This document shows positions 1 to 7,501 of a DNA stretch of 21,043 bases, piece after piece. Both the position numbers and the translations under genes were made by a program. This DNA is from UBA9732 sp963606545 (GTDB lineage: Bacteria > Spirochaetota > Spirochaetia > Sphaerochaetales > Sphaerochaetaceae), in NCBI GenBank assembly GCA_963606545.1, contig CAVCYP010000032.1, positions 1 to 21,043 on the forward strand. Reading direction: 5' to 3'. The notes beneath the pieces were generated by a model, which did not search any database, was not told the DNA's origin, and saw nothing but the letters and a program-made list of their open reading frames with translations. Every line of letters begins with the position of its first letter. Within the stretch, counting starts at the first letter, position 1.

Positions 1-6
1 GCAATT

Positions 7-1392
7 TTAGTCATTATCCCCAAGAGCATCTAAGCCTTTAGCATTAGCCACTTTTGTTGATTTAATATTTTTAACACAAATTGTGAATACTAAAAGACTT
101 ACACAAGTAAGGGTTGCAGCATACTTAGGAAGAATGCTCCAAGCTCCATGAGCCTTAAGAATGAGGCCTAAGAGAACTGGAGTGACTGTCTGAGCACTCA
201 TGCTAGCTGCATAGTAGTAACCAGTGAATTTTCCAATATTCTTTGAGGAACAAAGCTCAACTACCATTGGGAAGGAGCAATTGTGAACCAGCGCCATGCC
301 ATAGCCTTTGATAATCCAAACCACAAGAAGCAAAGTTGGGAATACGTTATAAACGGTTCCAGCCTTGTCTGTGTAGGTGGCAGCACTCTTTTTAACAAAA
401 CACATAAGAATCAAACCAATAAAGGTCAAACAAAGACCAATTGAGATGGTCCATTTTCTTCCAACCTTGTCTGCAATGTAGCCAGCAGTAGCAAAACCAA
501 CAACAGAGGCAGCACCACCAAAGATGACTAGGTTGGAGGTCTTGCTGGAGGCAGAGCCAAGAGCATAGATAACAAAGTTGTTCAAATAGGTTCCAAGCGC
601 GTTGTCAGACATGAACCAGAGGAACTCAGCAGCAAGAATTGAAAGAAGCATAATCTTGTTGGCTTTGGACATTGGTTTGTCATCATCAACTGGATCTTCA
701 ATTGCCGCAAGCTTTTCACCTTCATCCATTTCATCTTTAAGTTCAACAGCAAGTTTATTTTCTTTTATTGTAAAGAATAGAACTAATGCAGAAATGACCA
801 TGAGAACTGAAGCAATCACAAAAGGCATTTCAATAACCAGGAGGTTCTTTTCACCCTTAATGTAGCTGGAAAGAACAAAGACCATTCCAAGAACTGTTGC
901 AAAAGCACCACCAAGATAGCCCATGATGTTGATAATGCCATTGGCCTTGGCTCTAAGTGGTTTTGGAGTGATATCTGGCATGAGAGCAACTGCTGGGTTG
1001 CGGTACATCATCATAAAGACCAAGACCACTGCCATCATTGCTACCATGGCACCAATCTTGTTCAAATGGAAGAACAGAGGAATGAAAGGGAAGGCAATAG
1101 CAGAGACAAAGGTTCCAACCAAGATAAAAGGCATTCTCTTTCCAATTGGAGTTTTGGTCTTATCCGATAACGAACCAAAGATAGGTAGAAGAATAAGAGC
1201 TGCCAAATTATCACAGGCCATGATAATTCCAACAATCCATTGAATCTCAAGCTCAGATTCAACTCCAAGTCTTGTTTTTATAATCTCTGTAAGTAGTGTA
1301 GGGCACCACGAATCATAAACCTGCCAAAGCAGAAGAATTCCAAAAAACGCGAACCCAATGAGACAGGTTCTTTTCTTATTAAGTTTGAGCAT
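7..1392 (-). CDS. MFS transporter, GPH/SLC45-like sugar-cation symporter family
   Basis: Predicted 461-residue inner-membrane carrier with about 12 hydrophobic segments. The loop after the second segment reads GSLSDKTKTPIGKRMPF, which matches the G-x-x-x-D-(R/K)-x(n)-G-(K/R)-R-x-P-(F/W) loop of GPH/SLC45-type sucrose or glycoside symporters. A second MFS signature, GYIADKVGRKW, follows the central loop. That loop (about residues 215-245) is acidic and rich in E, D and K, as is usual between the two six-helix halves. I chose the ATG ending at 1392 because AGGAGG (1400-1405) sits seven bases upstream. A TTG at 1398 would lie one base from that site and is unlikely. The substrate cannot be read from sequence; a sugar or glycoside is the family expectation. 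It diverges from the plus-strand series that begins at 1488. Confidence 0.85.
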   Translation of the reverse strand: MLKLNKKRTCLIGFAFFGILLLWQVYDSWCPTLLTEIIKTRLGVESELEIQWIVGIIMACDNLAALILLPIFGSLSDKTKTPIGKRMPFILVGTFVSAIAFPFIPLFFHLNKIGAMVAMMAVVLVFMMMYRNPAVALMPDITPKPLRAKANGIINIMGYLGGAFATVLGMVFVLSSYIKGEKNLLVIEMPFVIASVLMVISALVLFFTIKENKLAVELKDEMDEGEKLAAIEDPVDDDKPMSKANKIMLLSILAAEFLWFMSDNALGTYLNNFVIYALGSASSKTSNLVIFGGAASVVGFATAGYIADKVGRKWTISIGLCLTFIGLILMCFVKKSAATYTDKAGTVYNVFPTLLLVVWIIKGYGMALVHNCSFPMVVELCSSKNIGKFTGYYYAASMSAQTVTPVLLGLILKAHGAWSILPKYAATLTCVSLLVFTICVKNIKSTKVANAKGLDALGDND

Positions 1393-1413
1393 CCTCAAGC
1401 CTCCTAGCTTTTC

Positions 1414-1442
1414 ATTCTATAACATCAATAGCCAATCCACAA
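1414..1442 (-). promoter_or_regulatory. Predicted sigma-70 promoter of the MFS gene
   Basis: On the minus strand, TTGTGG (1437-1442) is followed after 17 bases by TAGAAT (1414-1419). Transcription would start near 1407, leaving only a short leader that carries the AGGAGG ribosome site (1400-1405). This is a pattern call, supported by its position in a 95-base divergent intergenic region. Confidence 0.45.
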
Positions 1443-1452
1443 TTAGAATGCG

Positions 1453-1481
1453 TTGAAAAAAGGGCGCTGTTTAAGTAGAAT
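1453..1481 (+). promoter_or_regulatory. Predicted promoter of the DegT-like gene, placing +1 at the ATG
   Basis: TTGAAA (1453-1458), a 17-base spacer and TAGAAT (1476-1481) make a good sigma-70 promoter. The six bases TAGCGC separate the -10 box from the ATG at 1488, so the expected start point falls on or beside the A of the start codon. No Shine-Dalgarno is visible before 1488. Together these suggest a leaderless mRNA. Confidence 0.5.
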
Positions 1482-1487
1482 TAGCGC

Positions 1488-2525
1488 ATGATTCGTTTCT
1501 ACAAGCCAACTTTAAAGCGTAAAGACATGGATAGCGTCCTCCAAACTATGGTAGACGAAAAAATAGGCCCAGGCGAGAAAGTCCTCTCCTTCATGCAAGC
1601 CTATTCAGAGACCGTCAAAACCGTCTCCTCTTCCTCTTACCGCACCTATCCCGATTGTCTTGCAGCCTCCCTTCAAATGGCTGGCGCAACTGCAGGTACA
1701 AAGGTTGCCGTATCACCCTTGTCGCCTCAAATTTATAAAACAGTAATTGAGAGCCTTGGTGCAGAACTTGTCTATGTTGATGTGGATAAAGAAAACGGCT
1801 GCCCAAGGGAAGATTTAGTGCAACAATCCGGTGCAGAAATTCTTTTGCTTTATGAAAACTATGGCACAATTCCTATGAAATACAATGAAAAAACCACCTT
1901 TGCTGAGCTTTGCGACTATAGTTGTGTCAAAGTCATTGAAGATATCAGTGAAAGTATTGGCAGTCATTTGAAGGAGGATGGCTATGCTGGTGCCGTGGGA
2001 CAGCTTGTGGTTTGTGCCTTTGAAGAGGACTCGGTTGTATCCTCTGGAGGGGGCTGCGCCGTGGGGGCAAAGAATGAGCTGGTTAGCGCACTTAGAGGCA
2101 AAAGACCGTCCAAGTACGTGAAGATGCCGGATTTAAATGCGTCTTTGGGCTATGTGCAGCTGGCGAATTTGGAGGCCAATAGTGCAAAGCGGCGGGAGAT
2201 TGTGAAGCTGTACCAGCAGGGGCTTTCTAAAACAAGGCATAAACAGTTTGGCTTGGCACTGATAGATTTTGAGTCAAATTGTAGCGGTTTTGCCGTGTTT
2301 TTGGATTCTAAACCAGATGAAACTATCAAGTTTGCAGCCAAGCATGATGTACCGGTAAAGTTGGCTTTTGAGGATTGTTTGATTAAAAGTTACGATGGAG
2401 ATCCGTTTGAAGCTTTCCCCGTTGCCGCCTCTTATTATTACAGAACAGTTTCTTTCCCTGTTTATCCTTTTTTGAAGAACAGTGAAATTGATTTGATTTC
2501 AAAGATTATTTCCCACTTGCCTTAA
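1488..2525 (+). CDS. DegT/DnrJ/EryC1/StrS (ArnB-fold) aminotransferase homologue lacking the PLP lysine
   Basis: A 345-residue protein with the full layout of sugar aminotransferases of the DegT/ArnB group. It has an N-terminal segment like 'GxGxxVxxFExxxA' (residues 27-40). A region like SGTAAL...GDEV(I/V)xP follows (54-77), then GAELVYVDVD (91-100). The pyridine-nitrogen Asp is in VIEDISESIG (149-158, D152), and MPDLNASLGYVQL (213-225) matches the conserved 'xxMxxLxAAxGxxQL' block. The Schiff-base lysine block, normally F-S-F-H-x-x-K-N-I-T-x-x-E-G-G, reads V-C-A-F-E-E-D-S-V-V-S-S-G-G-G here. By gap-free alignment to ArnB the lysine position is D181, and no lysine lies between 163 and 194. 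Aminotransferase chemistry is therefore doubtful; a binding, regulatory or structural role is possible. The reading frame is intact, so this does not look like decay. The first 200 bases use many C-ending codons, while 1980-2220 uses many G-ending ones. Confidence 0.8.
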   Translation: MIRFYKPTLKRKDMDSVLQTMVDEKIGPGEKVLSFMQAYSETVKTVSSSSYRTYPDCLAASLQMAGATAGTKVAVSPLSPQIYKTVIESLGAELVYVDVDKENGCPREDLVQQSGAEILLLYENYGTIPMKYNEKTTFAELCDYSCVKVIEDISESIGSHLKEDGYAGAVGQLVVCAFEEDSVVSSGGGCAVGAKNELVSALRGKRPSKYVKMPDLNASLGYVQLANLEANSAKRREIVKLYQQGLSKTRHKQFGLALIDFESNCSGFAVFLDSKPDETIKFAAKHDVPVKLAFEDCLIKSYDGDPFEAFPVAASYYYRTVSFPVYPFLKNSEIDLISKIISHLP

Positions 2526-2533
2526 AAGCTGGT

Positions 2534-2539
2534 TATAAT
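2534..2539 (+). promoter_or_regulatory. Possible -10 box for nadK-recN
   Basis: A perfect TATAAT lies just after the preceding stop codon. It would start RNA near 2546, giving a 23-base leader with AAGAAGG (2555-2561) before the nadK ATG. No convincing -35 hexamer is seen at 16-18 bases, so this is a weak call. The TGG just upstream could act as a partly extended -10. Confidence 0.3.
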
Positions 2540-2568
2540 GGTTTGAAAGTTGCCCAAGAAGGTAGGCC

Positions 2569-3420
2569 ATGGTAGTTAAAAACATAATAATCTTTGTAAA
2601 CTCAACAAAACCTGGAGCAGAAGCGTTGGCAGATGATATGCGTAAGTTCTTCTCTAGTAAGAATATCTCTACAACTTTTGTTCAGCTTTCTTCTACTATG
2701 GATGACTGCTTAGTTCAGGTTTCTAAGGCAGATTTAGCTATATCGCTAGGTGGAGATGGTACGGTTTTGACCTGTGCAAGTGCTCTTGCAAAACTGAAGG
2801 TCCCTATTATGGCGGTGAACCTTGGAACCTTTGGCTATATAACCAACACTTCCGCAAGTGAGTATAAAGAGGTTTTTAATGATTTTATTGAAGACCGCTT
2901 TGTTCCAACTAAGCATATGATGCTTCAAACTAAGGTTCAGCGCAACGGTAAGATTGTTTTTGAAGCTAATGCTTTAAATGATATGACAATTGGGGCCTGT
3001 TCTATGTCAAAACTAGTGCATCTAGCTTTAACCATTAATGGGGTTAGGGCGGCAGAGCTTAAATCTGACGGCATAATTTTTGCAACTCCAATGGGCTCTA
3101 CTGCATATAGTTTAGCCGCCGGGGGTCCAATCTTGGATGCCTCCATGAATGCAATTATTGTCAATCCAATTTGTCCTTTTGCCATGAGCGTAAGGCCTCT
3201 TGTGGTACATGATAAGTCCGTTTTGAGGGTGGATATTCCAGCTCAAAGGACTGCAATTGCAATATCGGCTGACGGACACGGCTTATTTGAACTTCAAGAA
3301 GGGGACGTGGTTACCGTTCAAAAAAGCTCCTGTAGTGCAATCTTTTTAGTCAATGCTAGACGTAATTCAATTGAAGTTTTGCGGGATAAACTGGGCTGGG
3401 CTGGAGGCTTTAATGCTTGA
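2569..3420 (+). CDS. nadK: NAD kinase
   Basis: A 283-residue cytosolic enzyme phosphorylating NAD to NADP, the step that sets the NADP(H) pool. The family motifs are all present: GGDGT at 61-65, the second-strand NLGTFGYIT at 84-92 (canonical GxLGF-type turn), ALND at 135-138 (normally NE/ND binding the nicotinamide ribose), and SDGIIFATPMGSTAYSLAAG at 166-185, the signature that lines the NAD site. The C-terminus ends in the usual L-R-x-K-L-x-W segment (271-277). The start is supported by AAGAAGG eight bases upstream. It overlaps recN by 8 nt, so the two are translated from one message. The nadK-recN neighbourhood is common across bacteria. Confidence 0.96.
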   Translation: MVVKNIIIFVNSTKPGAEALADDMRKFFSSKNISTTFVQLSSTMDDCLVQVSKADLAISLGGDGTVLTCASALAKLKVPIMAVNLGTFGYITNTSASEYKEVFNDFIEDRFVPTKHMMLQTKVQRNGKIVFEANALNDMTIGACSMSKLVHLALTINGVRAAELKSDGIIFATPMGSTAYSLAAGGPILDASMNAIIVNPICPFAMSVRPLVVHDKSVLRVDIPAQRTAIAISADGHGLFELQEGDVVTVQKSSCSAIFLVNARRNSIEVLRDKLGWAGGFNA

Positions 3421-5071
3421 GCATCTCGAAATTAAGAACTATGCCCTCATTGAAAACCTAAGCGTAGACTTCTCAGAAGGCTTTAACGTCATAACCGGAG
3501 AAACCGGAGCCGGAAAATCCATCATCCTTGGTGCTCTAGGGCTTCTCATGGGCGAAAAAGCTGACACTTCTGCAATACGTAACGGCGCAGACGAGATTGT
3601 AATCAACGCCGTGCTTTCCATTCCTGCTGACCACGAAATTCTACCTTGGCTTCAAGAAAAAGGCGTTGAGCCGGAAGACGGCGTCCTCTTCATCAAACGC
3701 ACCGTCAAAGCCTCGGGCCGCTCCATGATTTACGTTCAAGGCCAACTTTTCATGCGCCAAGACCTCTGCCACCTTGCAGACAGCCTGATTGATATGCACG
3801 GTCAAAGCGAGCACCAAAGCCTCCTTCATGCCGATAAACAGCGCAAAATCCTAGACTCTTACGCCAAAACTAATGCGCTTTTAACTTCTTGCGCTGAAAG
3901 TTATAAAGCTCTAAGCCATTTGATTTCTCAAAAAGAGGAGCTTGCTTTACAACTTGAAGAAGCGCGCAGGCAAGAAGATTATTTAAAGTTTGCTCTAGAT
4001 GAAATTGAAAGTGCAAAACTTGTAGATGCCTATGAAGATGATTCTCTGTCTGAAAAAGTCAAAATTTTAAGCCAATTTGAGTCTATATATGAAAATGTAA
4101 CAATGTGTACGGACCAGCTTAAAGAGGCGGTTGGACTTTTGTACAACGCTTCTGGCTTTTGCTCAAAGGCAGCAAAAAAGGACTCAAAACTTAACGATTT
4201 TACCGCAAGAATTGAAGGTTCAAGGATTGAACTGGATGACATTTCTGAAGGCCTTAGAGATTATTTGAGCTCTGTCGATTTTTCCCAAGATGCCATTAAC
4301 AGCATGCAAGACCGGCTTGCTGTTCTTCAGAAATTAAAGAGAAAGTATGGTCCAACGTTAGAAAAGGTAATAGCTTTTGCCAATAAGGCAAAACAGTCAA
4401 TTGAGCTATCTCAGAATTTTGAAGATAAACTTGCTGAGTGTGATAAGGCTATTTCTTTGCAGAAAAAGCAATTTAAGGATATTTGTGCTGCTTTGACTTT
4501 GGCCCGGAAAGCGGCCGCCTCACAACTGGAGAAGGGCATTTGTGACGTTTTAAGGCTACTAGGTATGCCAAACGCACAGTTTGCAATTGAAGTTCAGCCG
4601 TTGGAAAAACCAAATTCTTTTGGCGCTGATGCGGTTAGTTTTGTTATTTCTGCCAACCCTGGAGAACCCATGAAAGAAATCAAGGCAATTGCTTCTGGTG
4701 GTGAACTGAGCCGTGTTATGCTTGCTCTAAAGACGGTTTTGGCTACTTCTGATTCAATTCAGACTCAAGTGTTTGATGAGGTGGATTCCGGAATTGGTGG
4801 CTCTGTTGCACTAAGTCTTGCTCAATGTATTGAAGCTTTGGCTCAAAAGAAGCAGGTTATTGCTATTACACACCTTGCCAGTATTGCAAGTAAGGCTGAC
4901 ACTCAAATGGTAGTTTCAAAGAAGGTTGTTGAGGGTAGGACTTATTCGCATCTTAAGGTTGTCTCTGGCGAGGACAGGGTACATGAAATTGCCAGAATGC
5001 TAAGTGGCGATGAATCCTCCGTTTCCCTTGAACATGCCCGCAAAATGTTGGGTGGTGGGTTAATTGACTAA
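3413..5071 (+). CDS. recN: DNA repair protein RecN (SMC-like ATPase)
   Basis: A 552-residue SMC-family protein acting at DNA double-strand breaks. The N-terminal half-site starts MLEHLEIKNYALIENL and carries Walker A GETGAGKS (29-36). A Q-loop-like MHGQSEHQSL and a long helical coiled-coil region (about 155-380) follow. The C-terminal half-site has the ABC signature ASGGELS (427-433), Walker B VFDEVDSGIGG (D455, E456) and the H-loop VIAITHLASIASKAD. Length and order are typical of RecN. The ATG at 3413 is chosen because translation from it gives the canonical RecN N-terminus and GGAGG (3403-3407) sits five bases upstream. The longer in-frame extension from 3353 lies wholly inside nadK and has no family match. 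The first 430 bases are rich in C-ending codons, unlike the AT-rich remainder. Confidence 0.96.
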   Translation: MLEHLEIKNYALIENLSVDFSEGFNVITGETGAGKSIILGALGLLMGEKADTSAIRNGADEIVINAVLSIPADHEILPWLQEKGVEPEDGVLFIKRTVKASGRSMIYVQGQLFMRQDLCHLADSLIDMHGQSEHQSLLHADKQRKILDSYAKTNALLTSCAESYKALSHLISQKEELALQLEEARRQEDYLKFALDEIESAKLVDAYEDDSLSEKVKILSQFESIYENVTMCTDQLKEAVGLLYNASGFCSKAAKKDSKLNDFTARIEGSRIELDDISEGLRDYLSSVDFSQDAINSMQDRLAVLQKLKRKYGPTLEKVIAFANKAKQSIELSQNFEDKLAECDKAISLQKKQFKDICAALTLARKAAASQLEKGICDVLRLLGMPNAQFAIEVQPLEKPNSFGADAVSFVISANPGEPMKEIKAIASGGELSRVMLALKTVLATSDSIQTQVFDEVDSGIGGSVALSLAQCIEALAQKKQVIAITHLASIASKADTQMVVSKKVVEGRTYSHLKVVSGEDRVHEIARMLSGDESSVSLEHARKMLGGGLID

Positions 5072-5115
5072 ATACAAATGTTTTTCTAAAATTTTTCACA
5101 AAAGAGGGAGCTCGT

Positions 5116-5802
5116 ATGGTTCTTGTAGACATTGAAACCCTAACTGATGCAGAACTTAGGGTCATAGCTCAACAACGGGATATTGAAGATTGGGAAAGTC
5201 TTTCAAGGGAAGAACTTATTGAATCAATTGAAGATACATTTGATGATGAGGAGGGCTCTGAGAGAATCTCAGAGAACTCGGCCGGTCACAGGTATGTAAA
5301 AACACTCACAAGCGCTGAGTATAATGGTTCATTTGGCTTTCCGGGAGTAGAAGAGCTTCCTTCTTCGTATAATGAGACATCGGTCTATCTTTTGTCCAAA
5401 GATTCAAACTGGGCCTATGCCTTTTGGAATATCGCTCCAAATACCATGGCAGAACTGGAAGAAAAATGCGCTGAGCTTGTTTTAAGAGTATCGGTTTTGG
5501 GTAGTAATGGGGTACAAGAGGACACGTTCGATATTGGGATTTCCAAGGAGGATGTGGACTGGAGCGTGGAGTTGCCTTGGGCTGGAAAGGATTACAGGGC
5601 GCTTTTGGTGGCGCAAATGGGCAAAGAAGAAGAGCTTTTGGCGCAGAGTAATGTGATTTCTGTGAAAAAGAGCTGGCTTTCAGATCACCTTGAGGTTCTG
5701 GAGGATCCGGCTAAGTTTAACGTGCTGTTTTCTTCTATGTTCACAAAAGAGGGCTCGGTTATAAATAACAGACAGGTTAGAGAACTTTTGGAGGCTAAGT
5801 GA
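5116..5802 (+). CDS. DUF4912 protein with N-terminal Rho-N/SAP-like helical motif
   Basis: A 228-residue soluble acidic protein. Residues 9-43 (LTDAELRVIAQQRDIEDWES and the following helix SREELIESIED) resemble the helix-turn-helix of Rho N-terminal/SAP-like domains, which bind nucleic acid in other proteins. Residues about 88-200 match DUF4912: YLLSKDSNWAYAFWNI corresponds to the family's hydrophobic 'x-x-x-D-x-x-W-x-(Y/F)-x-(Y/F)-W-(E/N)-I' core, and the beta-rich rest is compatible with an Ig-like or carbohydrate-module-like fold. DUF4912 genes commonly sit beside GH57 glucan-branching enzymes, as here, so a role in alpha-glucan storage is inferred; no biochemical function is established. 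AGAGGGAG (5103-5110) precedes the ATG. The stop overlaps the next start by one base (TGATG). Confidence 0.8.
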   Translation: MVLVDIETLTDAELRVIAQQRDIEDWESLSREELIESIEDTFDDEEGSERISENSAGHRYVKTLTSAEYNGSFGFPGVEELPSSYNETSVYLLSKDSNWAYAFWNIAPNTMAELEEKCAELVLRVSVLGSNGVQEDTFDIGISKEDVDWSVELPWAGKDYRALLVAQMGKEEELLAQSNVISVKKSWLSDHLEVLEDPAKFNVLFSSMFTKEGSVINNRQVRELLEAK

Positions 5803-7433
5803 TGAGAACAGATAGAATTAACTTTATTTTCAACGCTCATCTTCCTTTTGTGCGTCATCCCGAATATCCTAAATTTTTGGAAGAGGACTGGCTTTTTGAG
5901 GCTATCAATGAGTCTTATATCCCTCTTTTGAAGATGATGTTCAAGCTCAAAGAGCAGGGCATTAAGTTTAGACTTACGTTCTCGCTTTCGCCAACTTTGT
6001 GCGCAATGCTTTCTGATGAGCTTCTTAAAGAACGTTTTGCTGCTTATATGAATGAGCATCTTGAGCTGGGATATAAAGAGCTTGACAGGCTTGAAAAGCA
6101 GCCTGAAGTTAAGGCTTTGGCTCAAAAATATGTTGATGCTATAAATGAAAATATCCAATTTTATAACAATTGGAATCAAGATATTTTGCAGGCTTTCAAT
6201 GAGCTTTCTAATGCTGGCTATCTTGAGCTTATTACCACAACGGCAACTCATGCTTTCTTGCCAGCCTTCAAGGATTATCCTATTGCTGTCAATGCTCAGA
6301 TAGAAACTGGTGTTATGAATCATCTTAGAACGTTTGATAAGATGACAGAAGGTTTTTGGCTTCCTGAATGTGGCTATTACCCTGGGCTTGAATATTTACT
6401 TGCTAGACAAAACATTAAGTGGATTTCTCTTAGCTCGCATGCTTTTGTGCTCTCTCAAGATGAACCAAAGCAGGGCTGTTTTGCACCTATCAAATGCCCC
6501 AACGGCCTGTACTGTTTTGCCCGCGATTACCACCTAGCCAGCCTTGTCTGGTCCTCCACTGAGGGCTATCCCTGTGATCCCGATTACCGTGAGTTCTACA
6601 GAGACATTGGTTATGACCTTCCATTGGAATACATTGGTCCTTATATCCATGAGCCAGAGGTGAGAGTTTTCACCGGCTTTAAGTACTGGGCTATCACAGG
6701 TAAGACTTCAGATAAAGTTATTTACAACCCAGAGAAGGCTAGTGCAAAGGTTGACCTTCATGCAAGTAACTTCCTCTACCAGGTGAAGTCTATGGGTTCT
6801 TCTGTTGCGCCTTATTTGACAAACGATCCTGTCTATACCGTCAGTTTTGATGCTGAGCTCTTTGGCCACTGGTGGTTTGAGGGGGTTCAGTGGTTGGAAC
6901 AGGTTATTCGCAAGGTTGCTTTGGATCCTTCTATGCAGCTTACAACTCCAGGTGAGATTATTGCTCTTGATGAAAAGGTTGATACCCTTAGACCTGCTTA
7001 CTCCACATGGGGAGAGGGCGGTTATTCTCAAGTTTGGGTGGACAGTAGCTCTAATGCATGGGCTTATAGGCATATTTTCAAGGCTCTTGAGCATATTACT
7101 GAGCTTGCAGACAGGTTCCCAAAACAGAGTTCTCTTAAGCAACGTTTCTTGGCTCAGGCAGCTAGGGAGACTTTGCTTCTCATGGCAAGTGATTGGTCTT
7201 TTATCATCCATAATCACACCAGTGAGGAGTACGCCAAAAAGCGTCTTGAGGGTCATCTGCAGAACGTAAATTTGGTTTATGAAAATATGTGCAGAAATGC
7301 TGTCAACACTGAGTGGCTTGTCAAAGCAGAGAAGCGAGACAACCTTTTCCCTTGGTTTGATTACAATGTTTTCAACTCAAATCACCTTAATGAGGACAGT
7401 CCAATTTTCACCACAGATTTCTCTAAGAGCTGA
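5802..7433 (+). CDS. GH57 1,4-alpha-glucan branching enzyme (DUF1957 type)
   Basis: A 543-residue glycoside hydrolase family 57 protein, of the type that introduces alpha-1,6 branches into glycogen-like glucans. Conserved regions visible in order: region 1 INFIFNAHLPFVRHPEYP (6-23); the nucleophile region GFWLPECGYYPGLEYLL (184-200, E189 being the likely nucleophile); the acid/base region VSFDAELFGHWWFEG (D350); and the C-terminal STWGEGGYSQVW segment followed by a helical domain. Length and order match the TK1436-like branching enzymes rather than amylopullulanases. In region 1 the usual H-x-H is N-A-H (N11, H13). The ATG at 5802 is preferred over the overlapping GTG at 5799: GGAGG (5790-5794) is seven bases away and the TGATG coupling with the DUF4912 gene is typical. 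An internal patch (6480-6620) is rich in C-ending codons. It ends in a convergent region with a small sequence gap. Confidence 0.88.
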   Translation: MRTDRINFIFNAHLPFVRHPEYPKFLEEDWLFEAINESYIPLLKMMFKLKEQGIKFRLTFSLSPTLCAMLSDELLKERFAAYMNEHLELGYKELDRLEKQPEVKALAQKYVDAINENIQFYNNWNQDILQAFNELSNAGYLELITTTATHAFLPAFKDYPIAVNAQIETGVMNHLRTFDKMTEGFWLPECGYYPGLEYLLARQNIKWISLSSHAFVLSQDEPKQGCFAPIKCPNGLYCFARDYHLASLVWSSTEGYPCDPDYREFYRDIGYDLPLEYIGPYIHEPEVRVFTGFKYWAITGKTSDKVIYNPEKASAKVDLHASNFLYQVKSMGSSVAPYLTNDPVYTVSFDAELFGHWWFEGVQWLEQVIRKVALDPSMQLTTPGEIIALDEKVDTLRPAYSTWGEGGYSQVWVDSSSNAWAYRHIFKALEHITELADRFPKQSSLKQRFLAQAARETLLLMASDWSFIIHNHTSEEYAKKRLEGHLQNVNLVYENMCRNAVNTEWLVKAEKRDNLFPWFDYNVFNSNHLNEDSPIFTTDFSKS

Positions 7434-7458
7434 TTTTGACTAGGTTTCTAGGCCAGGG

Positions 7459-7479
7459 NNNNNNNNNNNNNNNNNNNNN
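7459..7479. other. Run of 21 unknown bases (sequence gap)
   Basis: The gap lies in the 68-base convergent region between the GH57 and decarboxylase stop codons. The left flank has CTAG twice, including TTGACTAG at 7436-7443, and the right flank has another CTAG. A terminator or repeat probably occupies this space, but its content cannot be read. Confidence 0.9.
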
Positions 7480-7501
7480 GGCTAGGGGCACAAGGCCCAG
7501 C

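Noticed and set aside
923..1243. Plus-strand open frame opposite the MFS gene
   Set aside because: It is antisense to a clear 12-segment transporter, and its hydrophobic composition is explained as a shadow frame.
3353..3412. Extended recN start 20 codons upstream
   Set aside because: The extra residues lie in nadK and lack family similarity; ATG 3413 has a ribosome site and a canonical RecN N-terminus.
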